DNA of 64,000 nt from positions 8,142,170 to 8,206,169 of the forward strand of contig NC_021985.1 of assembly GCF_000444875.1 (NCBI RefSeq), in the 5' to 3' direction. The notes beneath the pieces are model-generated. The model searched no databases, was not told where the DNA came from, and saw nothing but the letters and a program-made list of their open reading frames with translations. The DNA is from Streptomyces collinus Tu 365. Its GTDB lineage: Bacteria > Actinomycetota > Actinomycetes > Streptomycetales > Streptomycetaceae. Below, piece after piece: positions 42,256-52,992 of the stretch; the stretch's first letter is position 1, and every line of letters starts with the position of its first letter. A program made the translations under genes and the position numbers.

Positions 42256-44568
42256 ATGCAGAACCCGCCCGGTGAGGAGCCGGAGACCTCCCTCTCCGTG
42301 ACACCGCCGAAGAAGTGGGCGGCCGGGGTTCCCGCCGTCGTGCACGCGCTGGAGTACTCCCTGGAGCAGACCTCCCCGCGCAAGACCGGGGTCGACCTGC
42401 TCACCATGAACCAGGTGGGCGGGGTCGACTGCCCCGGCTGCGCGTGGGCGGACCCCGCTCCGGGCCGGCGCCATCGCAATGAGTACTGCGAGAACGGCGC
42501 GAAGCACATCAACGACGACGCCACGACGCGCCGGATCACCGCCGACTTCTTCCGCGAGCACAGCGTGTCCGATCTGGCCGCACGCTCCGACATGTGGCTC
42601 AACCAGCAGGGCCGGCTCACCGAGCCGATGATCAAACGGCCCGGGTCGGACCACTACGAGCCCATTGGCTGGAACGACGCCCTGGGCGTGCTCGCGCAGG
42701 AACTGAAGGGGCTGGACTCGCCCGACGAGGCGGTCTTCTACACCTCCGGCCGGGCCAGCAACGAGGCCGCCTTCGTCTTCCAGCTCTTCGCCCGCGCCTA
42801 CGGCACCAATAACCTGCCCGACTGCAGCAACATGTGCCACGAGTCCAGCGGCTTCGCCCTGAACGAGACGCTGGGCGTCGGCAAGGGCACCGTGAGTCTC
42901 GACGACCTCCACCACGCGGACCTGATCTTCCTGGTGGGGCAGAACCCGGGCAGCAACCACCCGCGGCAGCTTTCGGCCCTGGAGGAGGCCAAACGCAACG
43001 GCGGCCGCATCGTGGCGGTGAACCCGTTGCCGGAGGCGGGCCTGCGACGCTTCAAGAACCCGCAGAAGCCGCGTGGGGTCGTGGGGCGGGGCACCCAGAT
43101 CGCCGACCGCTTCCTGCACATCAAGCCGGGCGGGGACCTTGCCCTGTTCCAGGCACTGAACCGGTTGTTGCTGGAGGCGGAGGACGCGCGTCCCGGCACC
43201 GTCCTGGACCACGACTTCATCAACGCCCATACCTCCGGCTTCGAGGAGTTCGCCCGGCACGCCCGCACCGTCGACTGGGACGACGTGCGTACGGCGACGG
43301 GACTGACCCGCGAGGAGATCGAGAAGGTCCGCGACGAGGTCCTGCGGAGCGAACGCGTCATCGTGTGCTGGGCGATGGGCATCACCCAGCACAAGCACGG
43401 CGTACCCACCATCCGGGAGATCGTCAACTTCCTGCTGCTGCGCGGCAATCTGGGGCGCGCCGGCACGGGCGCCTGCCCGGTGCGCGGCCACAGCAACGTC
43501 CAGGGCGACCGCACCATGGGCATCTGGGAGCAGATGCCGGACACCTTCCTGGACGCCCTTCAGGACGAGTTCGGCTTCGATCCGCCGCGCCCGCACGGCT
43601 TGGACTCGGTGAACTCCAGCAAGGCGATGCTGGAGGGCCGCGTCAAGGTCTTCCTCGCCCTGGCCGGGAACTTCGTACGCGCAGCGCCCGACAGCGAGGT
43701 CACCGAGAAGGCGATGCGATCGTGCCGGCTGACCGCCCACATCTCCACCAAGCTCAACCGCTCGCACACCGTCTGCGGCGACACCGCCTTGATCCTGCCG
43801 ACGCTTGGGCGCACCGAGCGTGATGTCCAGGCCGACGGCGAGCAGTTCGTCACCGTCGAGAACTCCATGAGCGAGGTGCACACCTCCCAGGGACGACTCG
43901 AACCGGCCTCGCGCGTGCTGCTGAGCGAGGTCGCCATCCTGTGCCGGCTCGCCCGGCTGAGCCTCGACGGCGAGGGGAACATCCCCTGGGCCAAGTTCGA
44001 GGGCGACTACCACACCATCCGCGACAGCATCTCTCGGATCGTGCCGGGCTTTCACGACTTCAACGCCCGGGTGACCCGTCCGGGAGGCTTCCAGCTACCC
44101 AACCCGGTCAACGAGGGCGTGTTCAGGACCGAGACCGGCAAGGCCCGGTTCACCTGCAACGAGCGGGTGGTCCCCCGGGCCCCCGAGGGTCACCTGCTGC
44201 TGCAGACCTTGCGCTCGCACGACCAGTGGAACACCGTCCCGTACACCAACAACGACCGCTACCGCGGCATCCACGGCAGCCGCCACGTGATCCTCGTCAA
44301 CCCGGCCGACCTGTCCGAACTCGGCCTCGCCCAGGGCGATCGCGTGGACCTGGTGAGCGTCTGGGAGGACGGTACCGAGCGCCGGGCCGAGAACTTCGAG
44401 GTCGTGTCCTACCCCGCGGCCAAGGGTTCGGCCGCCGCCTACTACCCGGAGACGAACGTCCTGGTGCCGCTCGACAGCGTCGCCGACGTGAGCAACCAGC
44501 CCACGTCGAAGGGCATCGTCGTCCGCCTCGAACCCACAGGCGACCGATCCCGGCCGGCACCCGTCTGA
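42256..44568 (+). CDS. FdhF/YdeP-type molybdopterin oxidoreductase
   Basis: 770 residues. GVDCPGCAWADP (Cys pair near residue 56) and NDALGVLAQELKGL begin the catalytic chain; YTSGRASNEAAF, NMCHESSG, LVGQNPGSNHPR, RTMGIWEQMP, GNFVRAAPDSEV and the C-terminal molybdopterin-binding LNRSHTVCGDTALILPT are typical of the YdeP group. These use a bis-MGD molybdenum cofactor; substrate unknown, some are linked to acid resistance. Full length. Confidence 0.85.
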   Translation: MQNPPGEEPETSLSVTPPKKWAAGVPAVVHALEYSLEQTSPRKTGVDLLTMNQVGGVDCPGCAWADPAPGRRHRNEYCENGAKHINDDATTRRITADFFREHSVSDLAARSDMWLNQQGRLTEPMIKRPGSDHYEPIGWNDALGVLAQELKGLDSPDEAVFYTSGRASNEAAFVFQLFARAYGTNNLPDCSNMCHESSGFALNETLGVGKGTVSLDDLHHADLIFLVGQNPGSNHPRQLSALEEAKRNGGRIVAVNPLPEAGLRRFKNPQKPRGVVGRGTQIADRFLHIKPGGDLALFQALNRLLLEAEDARPGTVLDHDFINAHTSGFEEFARHARTVDWDDVRTATGLTREEIEKVRDEVLRSERVIVCWAMGITQHKHGVPTIREIVNFLLLRGNLGRAGTGACPVRGHSNVQGDRTMGIWEQMPDTFLDALQDEFGFDPPRPHGLDSVNSSKAMLEGRVKVFLALAGNFVRAAPDSEVTEKAMRSCRLTAHISTKLNRSHTVCGDTALILPTLGRTERDVQADGEQFVTVENSMSEVHTSQGRLEPASRVLLSEVAILCRLARLSLDGEGNIPWAKFEGDYHTIRDSISRIVPGFHDFNARVTRPGGFQLPNPVNEGVFRTETGKARFTCNERVVPRAPEGHLLLQTLRSHDQWNTVPYTNNDRYRGIHGSRHVILVNPADLSELGLAQGDRVDLVSVWEDGTERRAENFEVVSYPAAKGSAAAYYPETNVLVPLDSVADVSNQPTSKGIVVRLEPTGDRSRPAPV

Positions 44569-44588
44569 CCGAAACCGACGAGGTCGTG

Positions 44589-44612
44589 GGGCCCGCTGAC
44601 AGCAGCGGGCCC
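44589..44612 (+). terminator. Hairpin terminator after the molybdoenzyme gene
   Basis: GGGCCCGCTG at 44,589-44,598 and CAGCGGGCCC at 44,603-44,612 form a perfect 10-bp stem with a four-base loop, 20 bases after the stop codon. Confidence 0.75.
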
Positions 44613-44838
44613 GCCGTCCGTCCAGGCGAGGGCGGCCGCGAAGGGCCACCCCGACACCACGCCGGTCACCGACATCGTCCTGCCTGAATCCGTGGAGTAG
44701 GTGCGCCAGATCTCCAGATCTCGACGGTGAGCCGGTCGGTGGCAGCAAGCTCGGCGAGTTCGGACAGGGCCTGGGGCACGGTCGGCGGGATCCATGCCGG
44801 TGAAGCGCACCGCCGCCGCTGCAACTCGGCCCGGCCGG

Positions 44839-45417
44839 TCACCCGTTGCCGCCGTTGCCACCGCGGCCGCCCTGGCCGCTCGTCTCGCAGCCGACCCCGA
44901 GACAGGTGCCGCCGTTGCCGCCGCGCCCGCCGGTGCCGCCGTCCCCGCCGCCCGCGGCGTCGCCGCCGGTGCCGCCGGTGCCGCCGTTGGCGCTGCCGGC
45001 GCACACCCCGACACAGATGCCGCCGTTGCCGCCGGCGGTGCCGTTGCGACCGGGTGCCCCAGTGCTGCCGTTGCCGCCGTTGGCGCTGCCGTTGCACAGC
45101 CCGGCACAGATCCCGCCGCTGCCGCCGTTGGTTCCGTTGACCGTTCCGTTGCAGTTGCCCGCACAGATCTTGTCGCCGACCCGGATGTTGCCGTTGCCGA
45201 ACTCGACGCCGCTGAGCACTCCGGCGCCGAAGACGGGGCGGCCCGCGCCGGATCCGTTGCCGTGGTTGTCGGCGGGGAGGTGCAGGGCGGCATCGCTCAC
45301 GGCCGCCTGGCTCTGCGGCATCGGCGCCGCCATGGCGGTCGGCGCCAGCGCACCGCCGGCGACCACGGCAACCGAGACGGCCAGACCCAGACCGAATTTC
45401 GACGGGCGTACGGGCAT
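44839..45417 (-). CDS. Secreted glycine/asparagine-rich protein with Cys pairs
   Basis: 192 residues. A signal peptide of about 30 residues (ends near TAMAAPM) precedes a low-complexity Gly/Asn-rich chain with four Cys motifs: ICAGNCNG, ICAGLCNG, ICVGVCAG and TCLGVGC. The Cys pairs are spaced regularly between Gly-rich stretches. Resembles PE_PGRS-like and cell-wall glycine-rich proteins. Purine-rich binding site upstream of the ATG. First of three adjacent minus-strand genes of this type. Confidence 0.72.
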   Translation of the reverse strand: MPVRPSKFGLGLAVSVAVVAGGALAPTAMAAPMPQSQAAVSDAALHLPADNHGNGSGAGRPVFGAGVLSGVEFGNGNIRVGDKICAGNCNGTVNGTNGGSGGICAGLCNGSANGGNGSTGAPGRNGTAGGNGGICVGVCAGSANGGTGGTGGDAAGGGDGGTGGRGGNGGTCLGVGCETSGQGGRGGNGGNG

Positions 45418-45543
45418 CGAATTTCTCTCTTTCTGAAGACGTTTCCGAGAATTGCGAGAAAAGCGCGAGCTGGGGAAAATATGGATGGCAAAAATCATGG
45501 GCGCCCCGGTCCAGAAATTCGGGCCGGGGCGCAGGCGCCCTCC

Positions 45544-46002
45544 TCAGGAGCCGGGGGCGGAGCCGTCGTCGAGCAGCCCCAGCCAGTCGCCGTCCTGGAA
45601 CTGCCGCTGCCAGGTGTCGACCTCCTTCTCCGGGATTCTGTACTTCTTGGCGACGTCGGCCTTCGTCGCGTGGCCGGAGGTCACGGTCAGCACGATCCGG
45701 ACCTTGTCCATCACGGTGAGATCCGGCTCCGCCTTGTCGGGCAGGTCCTTGAAGGACAGGCAGCCGCCGGGCTGGCCGGGCTGGCCGGGCTGGCCCGGTC
45801 GGCCGGGCGCGCCGCCCTTGCCCCCCGCGCCGCCCTCCCCACCCTTGCCGCAGTGCGCGGACCGGCCGGCGAGGGCCGAGTAACCGCTGGTGCCGGTGGT
45901 GCCTGTGTGCGTCGCGGCCTGGGCGGCGCACGCGGTGCCGGAGACGAGGGTCAGGGAGGCCACCGCCATGAGGAGGGGACGCCGCCAGGAGATTGTGGAC
46001 AT
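45544..46002 (-). CDS. Exported protein with collagen-like segment and HTH-like C-terminus
   Basis: 152 residues. A signal peptide (about 1-30) is followed by a Gly-rich segment with GPQ-type triplets (GAPGRPGQPGQPGQPGG, residues 64-80). The C-terminal region (about 108-140) has ATKADVAKKYRIPEKEVDTWQRQFQDGDW, which looks like the helix-turn-helix of some transposases or phage proteins. Why a DNA-binding-like fold would be exported is unclear; it may be recruited for another purpose, or the prediction may be spurious. GGAGAA upstream of the ATG. Confidence 0.65.
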   Translation of the reverse strand: MSTISWRRPLLMAVASLTLVSGTACAAQAATHTGTTGTSGYSALAGRSAHCGKGGEGGAGGKGGAPGRPGQPGQPGQPGGCLSFKDLPDKAEPDLTVMDKVRIVLTVTSGHATKADVAKKYRIPEKEVDTWQRQFQDGDWLGLLDDGSAPGS

Positions 46003-46128
46003 CGAGGTTCTCCGATTCTTCTGTTGCCCGGGGGTGGAGGTTCTTCCGTTGGAGGGGTGGAGGCCTGCCAGGCCTCCACCCCGTGGTGCTGCGGCGTCGC
46101 GGCCCTGGGTACCGCAGGCCCCTGGCGG

Positions 46129-46722
<594 letters not shown>

Positions 46723-46846
46723 GGATTTTCCTCTTTCTTCTCAAGGGCATCTCTGTCGCCCAGTGATTCGAGATGTCGGTGAGGCCCCTTGGGGAGAATT
46801 CCGCCTTACCGGTCGGCCTCGTTCCTTTCCGGTGAGGCCTTGTGCT

Positions 46847-47656
46847 TCAAGTACGCCCTGTTCGCCCAGCCTGGTCACGTTCCGCAAGTTCGGGACTTGA
46901 CTCCGCACGTAGGCGCCGGGTAAAAGCACCGGTCGAGTGGCGGGAGGCCCCCTGTCCCCGCAGAAGGCACAGCGGCGAGGGCGCCCCCTTCGGGTCGGCC
47001 GGCCATGAGGCGAGGCTGAGATTGGCGCGGGAGCGGGCGAGGCGGACCGCCTCCGTGAGGAAGCGGGCCTGTGTCGCCGCGCTCGGGGCGCCGCGTAGCC
47101 GCGGTGCCGTAAGCATTGATGCGGATGCTCGACCGCGCGTTGGAAGGTGCCCGTGTGCGGCAGCCCATCCACGGGCGGCGGCGAGTCCTTCTACCCAGAT
47201 GGTGTCGTGATGCGACCAGACCATGCCCAGAGCGTCGAGCTGGGCGATGTGGTCGGGGTCCATGTCCCCGAGGGCGTGGAACCGCCTGGTATCGGCCACC
47301 CAAGGCCGCCCCAGCGGGAAGGCCGCGAGAGCGCTCGGCCACTCCTCTGTCTCCGCCTCCTGCTCATCGCCGGCGGGAACGCGGTGGTTTGCGAAGGGCA
47401 CACGCAGGTCGCCGTGGTGCCGGTGGTAGAAGGTGGCGGCTTCCATGCCGCGCCGCCAATGGGCGTGTTCGGGGCTGAGGACGCGGAGGTTGATGAAGGC
47501 AGCGAGCGCGGCAGGATCACACGGGGTGGAGACCTTCAACAGGGCCCCGGACCGGCATCGACAGCCGGTCCTGCTCATCGAGGGCAGAGCCTTCCGCGGA
47601 GCGGGACTGTACGCCTGTGACACGCTTCGTGCCTGAGGCTCGGCGAGCCACCCCAC
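46847..47656 (-). pseudogene. Fragment of a large helicase with helicase-associated repeats
   Basis: The open stretch covers 47,656 down to 46,847. Residues encoded at about 47,540-47,141 (HAHWRRGMEAATFYHRHHGDLRVP through GMVWSHHDTIWVEGLAAARGWAAAHGHL) match the helicase-associated domains found in very large Streptomyces DEAD/DEAH helicases, often near telomeres. The helicase motor is absent and the flanking parts lack similarity I can recognise. A gene remnant; no start is assigned. Confidence 0.6.
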
Positions 47657-47767
47657 ACCCGCCGGGCCGCACGGCGCGTATGACGTGAGGCGCTTGACCG
47701 TTTGACCTGTTCAGAGCCGCTCTAGATGTGTTGCGCTGATCCAGCGCCAGGGGAACCATGGAAGGTG

Positions 47768-50359
47768 ATGGACCTGCTGGAGCGAGAGACCGTGCTCCAG
47801 GACCTCGCCGGTCACCTGACGGCAGCCACGAGCGGCCCTGGACGGGTAGCCCTCGTGCGCGGCGAGGCCGGCATCGGCAAGACCACGGTCATCGAGCATC
47901 TGATCAAGCTGGCCGATCCCCATGTCCGAGCCCTGGTCGGCGCCTGTGACCCGCTGACCACCCCACGCCCCCTGGGCCCCCTGCTGGACCTGGCCCCCGA
48001 TTGCGCCGAGACCGTGCGAACCGCCCTTGGGCAGGCGTTGGCCGGCGCAGGCCATCCGGGAGAGGTGTTCCAGTCCCTGCTGGACGATCTGAGAGGCTGT
48101 CCCAGCCTGCTGGTCATCGAGGACGTCCACTGGGCCGATGAGGCCACCTTGGATCTGCTGCGCTACCTGGCCCGGCGCCTGCCGACCGTTCCAGCGCTCG
48201 TGGTGGCCACTTACCGAGACGACGCGATCGGCCGTGCCCACCCCTTGGCCGCGCTGCTCGGTACTCTGGCCGGCTACCGGTGGGTTTCCCGCCACGCCCT
48301 AGCTCGCTTGAGCCGCCTGGCCGTGGCCCGCCTAGCCAGCGGCCGGGCCGTGGACGCTGAGGAGCTGTACCGCGTATCCGCAGGCAATCCGTTCCTCGTC
48401 ACCGAGATCCTGGCCGCCCCTACCGAGCACATCCCGGCCACCGTGCGCGAAGCCGTCGCCGGCCGCCTAGCCAGCCTCTCGGAGCCGGCCCGCCAGGTCG
48501 CCGACATGCTGGCAGTCCTGGGCCACCGAGCCTCGCTGCCATTGTTGGCCGGCCTCCTGCCGGATGCGGACGGAGCGCTGGAAGAGGCTACGGCCTGCGG
48601 AATCCTGCGCGTCGGCGGGCAGCTGATCGAGTTCTGCCATGAGCTGGCCCGGCTGGCAGTCCTCGAGACCGTTCCGGTCGCATACCGCCTGCAGATACAC
48701 CGGCAGGTATTGGCGGCATTGCGCTCCGGCCCCGTGGCCGCGGACGATCTGGCGCTGGTGGCCGATCACGCTGAGGCCGCCGGGGATTCTGCCGCCGTGC
48801 TGGAGTACGCGCCGCAAGCGGCCGCACATGCTGCCGCCCTGGGTGCGTATCGGGAGGCGGCCGCCCAGTACACCCGGGCCCTGCACTACGCCGCCTGCCT
48901 GCCGCCCGAACAACAGGCATCCTTGCTGGAGGGCCATGCCCAGGCCTGCTCTATGGCCCGCCGGCTGGACGAGGCCATCGCTTCTCGCCGGACGGCGGCC
49001 AAGCTGCGGCATGCGCTGGGTGACCGGCTGCGCGAGGGGGAGAACCTGCGCTGGCTGTCGTGCATGCTGCATTTGAACGGGCACAGCACCGAAGCCGCGC
49101 AGACCGGCCTGGAGGCTGTGCGGACACTCGAAAAACTGAGACCGAGCGCGGAGTTGGGCGGAGCGTACCTGAACTTGTCCACACTGGCCGTCTACGGCCA
49201 TGAGGATGCGGAGGTGGCCGCTGCCTACGCCGACAGGGCGATGGCCGTGGGCGAGCAATTCGGTGATGCGGGGCTGGTCGTACAGGCAAGGTTTCTCCCC
49301 GCGGCGGCACGGACGCTCTGCGGAGGAAGTGGCTGGGAGGAGTGTGAACACGCGGTGTCCAGCGCGATGGCACAGGATCTACAGCTGGATGCCTCCTTCC
49401 TGGCGATGCTCATGTGCTTGTACGCCGTACAACTGCACGACGACGCCCGGGCCACTGCCGCTGTGCAGCGGTCGGAGACCTACTGTCTGGAACACGAACT
49501 GCTGACCTACCTGTATTGCACGAAGGCCATGGACAGTTGGAGACTCCTGCACCGGGGCTCGTGGAACCAGGCCACCGACGCCGCACACGGGATCTTGTCC
49601 CATCCTCTCTCGCCGCCGGTCGACCGGGCCATTGCCTTGACCGTCCTGGGACTGGTCCGGGCCCGACGAGGCGAGCCGCAGGTATGGCCGCCGCTGGAGC
49701 AGGCGGCACGCCTCGTCGATGCGAATTTCCTGCTGAGTACAGGCCTTGGGTGGGAGGCCCGGGTCGAGGTGGCCTGGCTGACCGAAGACGACGAGCTCGC
49801 GAAGACCGAGGCCCACCACGGTCTGTCCGCAGTGGCAGACCGCACCCATCCCTGGCTCTCCGGAGCACTGGCCTGCTGGATTCGCCGCACCGGAGGCACA
49901 CCCCCACAGGTGCCGGCGGCCGAACCCTACGCGCTGGAGCTGGCCGGCGACTGGGCAGGCGCCGCCGCGCGATGGGATCAGCTCGGCTGTCGCTACGACG
50001 CCGCACTGGCCCGCCTGGCTGGAAACGCGGCCGCACTACGCCAAGCACTGGCTGACTTGGAGACCCTTGGCGCCCGGCGGGCCGCGAAGCGCGCCCGTGC
50101 CATGATGCGCAACCGCGGAGTGCGCCCCGTCCGCTCCAGCCCCCGGGCAGCCACCCGGGCCAACCCCTACGGGTTGACCAACCGGGAGATGGATGTGCTC
50201 AAGCTGCTGGCCGAAGACCTACGGGATGCGGAGATCGCTGCCCGGCTGTACATCACACCCAAGACCGCCGGTCATCACGTGGGCGCGGTACTGGCCAAAC
50301 TCGGCGTCCACACTCGCCACGAAGCCGCCCGCAAATTCGAGTGCCCCAAGTCGCGGTAG
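47768..50359 (+). CDS. LuxR-family AAA regulator (LAL type)
   Basis: 863 residues. Walker A GEAGIGKTTVIEHL near residue 36, Walker B LLVIEDVHWADEATLD near 113, then TPR-like helices over the middle. A C-terminal LuxR helix-turn-helix (GLTNREMDVLKLLAEDLRDAEIAARLYITPKTAGHHV). LAL regulators activate secondary-metabolism or sugar genes. GGAAGG precedes the ATG at 47,768. It is about 75-80 percent alike, by eye, to the paralogue at 54,461. Confidence 0.85.
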   Translation: MDLLERETVLQDLAGHLTAATSGPGRVALVRGEAGIGKTTVIEHLIKLADPHVRALVGACDPLTTPRPLGPLLDLAPDCAETVRTALGQALAGAGHPGEVFQSLLDDLRGCPSLLVIEDVHWADEATLDLLRYLARRLPTVPALVVATYRDDAIGRAHPLAALLGTLAGYRWVSRHALARLSRLAVARLASGRAVDAEELYRVSAGNPFLVTEILAAPTEHIPATVREAVAGRLASLSEPARQVADMLAVLGHRASLPLLAGLLPDADGALEEATACGILRVGGQLIEFCHELARLAVLETVPVAYRLQIHRQVLAALRSGPVAADDLALVADHAEAAGDSAAVLEYAPQAAAHAAALGAYREAAAQYTRALHYAACLPPEQQASLLEGHAQACSMARRLDEAIASRRTAAKLRHALGDRLREGENLRWLSCMLHLNGHSTEAAQTGLEAVRTLEKLRPSAELGGAYLNLSTLAVYGHEDAEVAAAYADRAMAVGEQFGDAGLVVQARFLPAAARTLCGGSGWEECEHAVSSAMAQDLQLDASFLAMLMCLYAVQLHDDARATAAVQRSETYCLEHELLTYLYCTKAMDSWRLLHRGSWNQATDAAHGILSHPLSPPVDRAIALTVLGLVRARRGEPQVWPPLEQAARLVDANFLLSTGLGWEARVEVAWLTEDDELAKTEAHHGLSAVADRTHPWLSGALACWIRRTGGTPPQVPAAEPYALELAGDWAGAAARWDQLGCRYDAALARLAGNAAALRQALADLETLGARRAAKRARAMMRNRGVRPVRSSPRAATRANPYGLTNREMDVLKLLAEDLRDAEIAARLYITPKTAGHHVGAVLAKLGVHTRHEAARKFECPKSR

Positions 50360-50535
50360 GACTCCGAGGTCTCGCACTCGGGCACAGCAGGGCGGCGAGG
50401 ATACTGCGCGGCCCGCTACCGCCTCGCGGGCCGGCCTGAAGAAGAACCGAGCACGCGACCACCTACCCCTTTCGCAAGTTCGGCCCGGTGGCTCTGGTCA
50501 CGGAAGCGGCTCCCGCATGGCTCGCCGTTCCAAGT

Positions 50536-50709
50536 TCAGTCATGCACCTGTTCGTGGGTGTAACAGTAGGCCGTCCGCAGCACCGCAGCGGTCCGCGCGG
50601 TGAGTTCTTCGTCCTCCTCACCTTCCTCGTCCCCGTCGGCGTCCTCGTCGTCTTCGTCCCACCCTGGTGATCCGGCGTGGCGGGCGAGGGAGCGCAGGCG
50701 CGCACGCAC
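50536..50709 (-). CDS. Short acidic protein or remnant of one
   Basis: A minus-strand frame from a GTG at 50,709 gives 57 residues, ending DEDDEDADGDEEGEEDEE and a Thr/Ala-rich tail with YCYTHEQVHD. The frame continues upstream with coding-like sequence (HRLVSRLDTSLAAPEEAAHRV), so this may be the C-terminus of a lost larger gene. No binding site is obvious. Function unknown. Confidence 0.3.
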   Translation of the reverse strand: MRARLRSLARHAGSPGWDEDDEDADGDEEGEEDEELTARTAAVLRTAYCYTHEQVHD

Positions 50710-50959
50710 CCGATGCGCGGCTTCCTCGGGAGCGGCCAGGGAGGTGTCGAGGCGGCTGACGAGGCGGTGGGGTGTGGGTTGCCGTCGCGGGGGAGCGGCC
50801 CCGCGTCACGTGCGAAGGGGGCACGGGGCCGCCAGCCTGGCTCGTCCTGTCAGGAGCCGGGCCTGTCCTTGATGACCGTACGGGACATGTGAGTTCGACG
50901 CCCCTGGGAGCTGACTGTCGTACTGCGACAGGGGGCCCAATCAGGCAGGTTCCGTTCCA

Positions 50960-51210
50960 GGCGGGGTCGGGGCGGTGGTGAGGCTTCCGGCCTGGCACCG
51001 GGGGCCACCGCCAACGCGTTGCTGCGGATCACGGATGCCGGCAACTACCCTGCGGCGCAGTGCCACCCGACCGCCGCGCAGTACCTGCAGGTCTACCCGC
51101 CGGGCCAGACGACCCCGATCTACGTCGCCTACACCTCGACGGGCTGCGCCGGGACGGTGGGCATCCTGAGCGTCAGCGCGCTCCAGCCGGGCTCGGGAAG
51201 TGCCTCGTAG
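50960..51210 (+). pseudogene. C-terminal fragment of a DUF4232-type secreted protein
   Basis: The frame encodes APGATANALLRITDAGNYPAAQC, YLQVYPPGQTTPIYVAY and GCAGTVGILSVSALQPG, the C-terminal half of DUF4232 domains with their two Cys. No start codon or signal peptide precedes it in frame, so it is a remnant. Confidence 0.55.
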
Positions 51211-51373
51211 TACGCCGGACCAACGGCGGTGCCCCGGCCACCGGGGCCACGGTCTTGACCGGCGGCGGCCCACGAACACCTAAAAGAGCGTTTCGTCCCG
51301 CCGGGGGTGTTTGGTAATACTTCTCCATCACCGATCACCCGACGTAACGAAGCACTACAAGCCGACATCCGGC

Positions 51374-52180
51374 TTACACGCCGAACGCCTCCGTGTGGGC
51401 TCGCGCCCACGCGCGGTACGTCCGGGCCGGCCTGCCCAGCACCTCGGGTACGTCCGCGGTGACCGCCGCGTTGCCCCCGTCCCGGACGAACGCGGTGCTG
51501 AGCACGACGGCTTCCGCCTGCGCGTCGTCGAAGCCCCAGGTGGTACGCAGGAATTCACGGATCTCGTCCGGTGCGAGGCTCCGGGTGGTGAGCGGGCGGC
51601 CCAGCACCGAGGCGAGGACGGCCACCTGGTCCGGAAGGCTGATCGCCTCCGGCCCGGTCAGGGTGAACGTCCGCCCCGCGTACCGCCCGTCGAGCAGGGC
51701 CCGCACCGCCACGGCGGCCACGTCACGCGGGTCGATCACGCCCGAGGTCCCGTCCCCGGTCATGTTGGGCACCGGTTCGCCCGCCCGGAGCGCCCCGGCC
51801 CAGCTCAGCGAGTTCGAGGCGAACGTCGAAGGCCGCAGGACCACCCACTCGGCCCCGCTCTCCCGCACGGCCCGTTCGCCGTCGACATGCCATCGGCCGA
51901 AGGGGCCGAGCGCGGGCTCGCCCGTCCCGACGGCGGACAGCTTCACCAGCCGGCGCACCCCTGTGGCGCCGGCCGCCGCGACCAGGGCGGCGTCCTGCCC
52001 CTCGTCGGGACCGGGGGGACGCAGCAGGAACGCGGCGCTCGCGCCGGTCATCGCCTCCCGCAGGGGGGCCGGGTCGTGATGGTCGCCGCGCACCGCCTCC
52101 ACCCCCCCTCGGGCACCCGGGCCTTCGCGGGGTCGCGCGCCGCCAGGTCGACCGCCACACCGGCACGGTCACCCTTTGGG
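51374..52180 (-). pseudogene. Truncated, frameshifted NmrA-like NAD(P)-binding protein gene
   Basis: Minus-strand frame (start near 52,102) gives LREAMTGASAAFLLRPPG, RLVKLSAVGTGEP, VVLRPSTFASNSL and GPEAISLPDQVAVLASVLGRP, typical of NmrA-like NAD(P)-binding proteins. The Rossmann GxxGxxG start is absent. Just upstream, DPAKARVPEGG continues in another frame through a run of seven G at about 52,104-52,110, which marks a frameshift. Inactive remnant. Confidence 0.6.
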
Positions 52181-52878
52181 CTTTGGTCCGCACGCGCACC
52201 GCCCCGATTCCCGTGCTGCGTCTGGTGGACGGCTTCCCCGCCGACGACTACCGCATCTCCACCCGACGACCGGTGGTTCCCGCTGGGCGAAGGAGAGTGG
52301 GGGAGTTCTCGATCCCGCCCGGGTCGAGATCGCGGCCGATTGGGTGACGACCGCCGCCGACCGGATGATGAGTGCCAGAGGGGGGATACGGAACAGCCCT
52401 GCGCTGCGTCTGGGCAGAAAGGATTGCGTCCCCGGCCGTGCCGCACCCCGGGGTCGGCGCCCCTTTTCGTCGGCTCGACCGCTCTCGAACAGACCCGCTC
52501 AGCGGACGAATTCACCCCCGCCCACGACGCCTGGTGGACGCAGCGGGATGCTGCCCCCCGCATAGCCTGCCGCCGCCGCCCATGCCCACCAGCGGACCAC
52601 TATGCAGGCGTCGCTGGATCGGTTTCTCGCCCGGCCGTGCTCCGCTGCGCCCAACCTTTCACCGGCGCGCTCGCGAGTCATTCACAGAAAAGCTCCCTGT
52701 AGGGAAGTCGGCCAGGCACTGCACCCGCCGCCACTCGGAAGGGCATCTCGGCTGAGATGGCATCGGCCAGAGACCGTTCCGACAGCCCGCAACCACCAGG
52801 CATTGGGCACGCCGCCCGCCCTCCCCCGGCGGGGCTGGGAGACCGTCCTCACCCCGGCGCAGCGCTGACCGGTACGCA
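52181..52878. other. Region of unassigned remnants
   Basis: About 700 bases with several short open frames on both strands, such as RTRTAPIPVLRLVDGFPADDYRIS on the plus strand near 52,190. None has a complete gene structure. It lies between two broken genes and probably holds debris of earlier genes. Confidence 0.3.
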
Positions 52879-52914
52879 TGACAGCCCCGCACCCGCATCG
52901 GGTCGGGGCTGTCA
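52879..52914. terminator. Hairpin downstream of the proline-repeat gene
   Basis: TGACAGCCCCG and CGGGGCTGTCA (52,879-52,889 and 52,904-52,914) pair, with further pairing inside the loop. About 80 bases past the stop of the minus-strand secreted-protein gene. Confidence 0.65.
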
Positions 52915-52992
52915 CATTATGCGAAGCCCTCACATACCTCGCATCGTTCGATTGCGCGAGCAGTCGGCCTGGCCATCCTCAGCCGGTGCGGA

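Noticed and set aside
44690..44800. Fragment of a zinc-type alcohol dehydrogenase
   Set aside because: A minus-strand stretch reads LAELAATDRLTVEI, but only about 15 residues fit and neighbouring frames give no more, so chance cannot be excluded.
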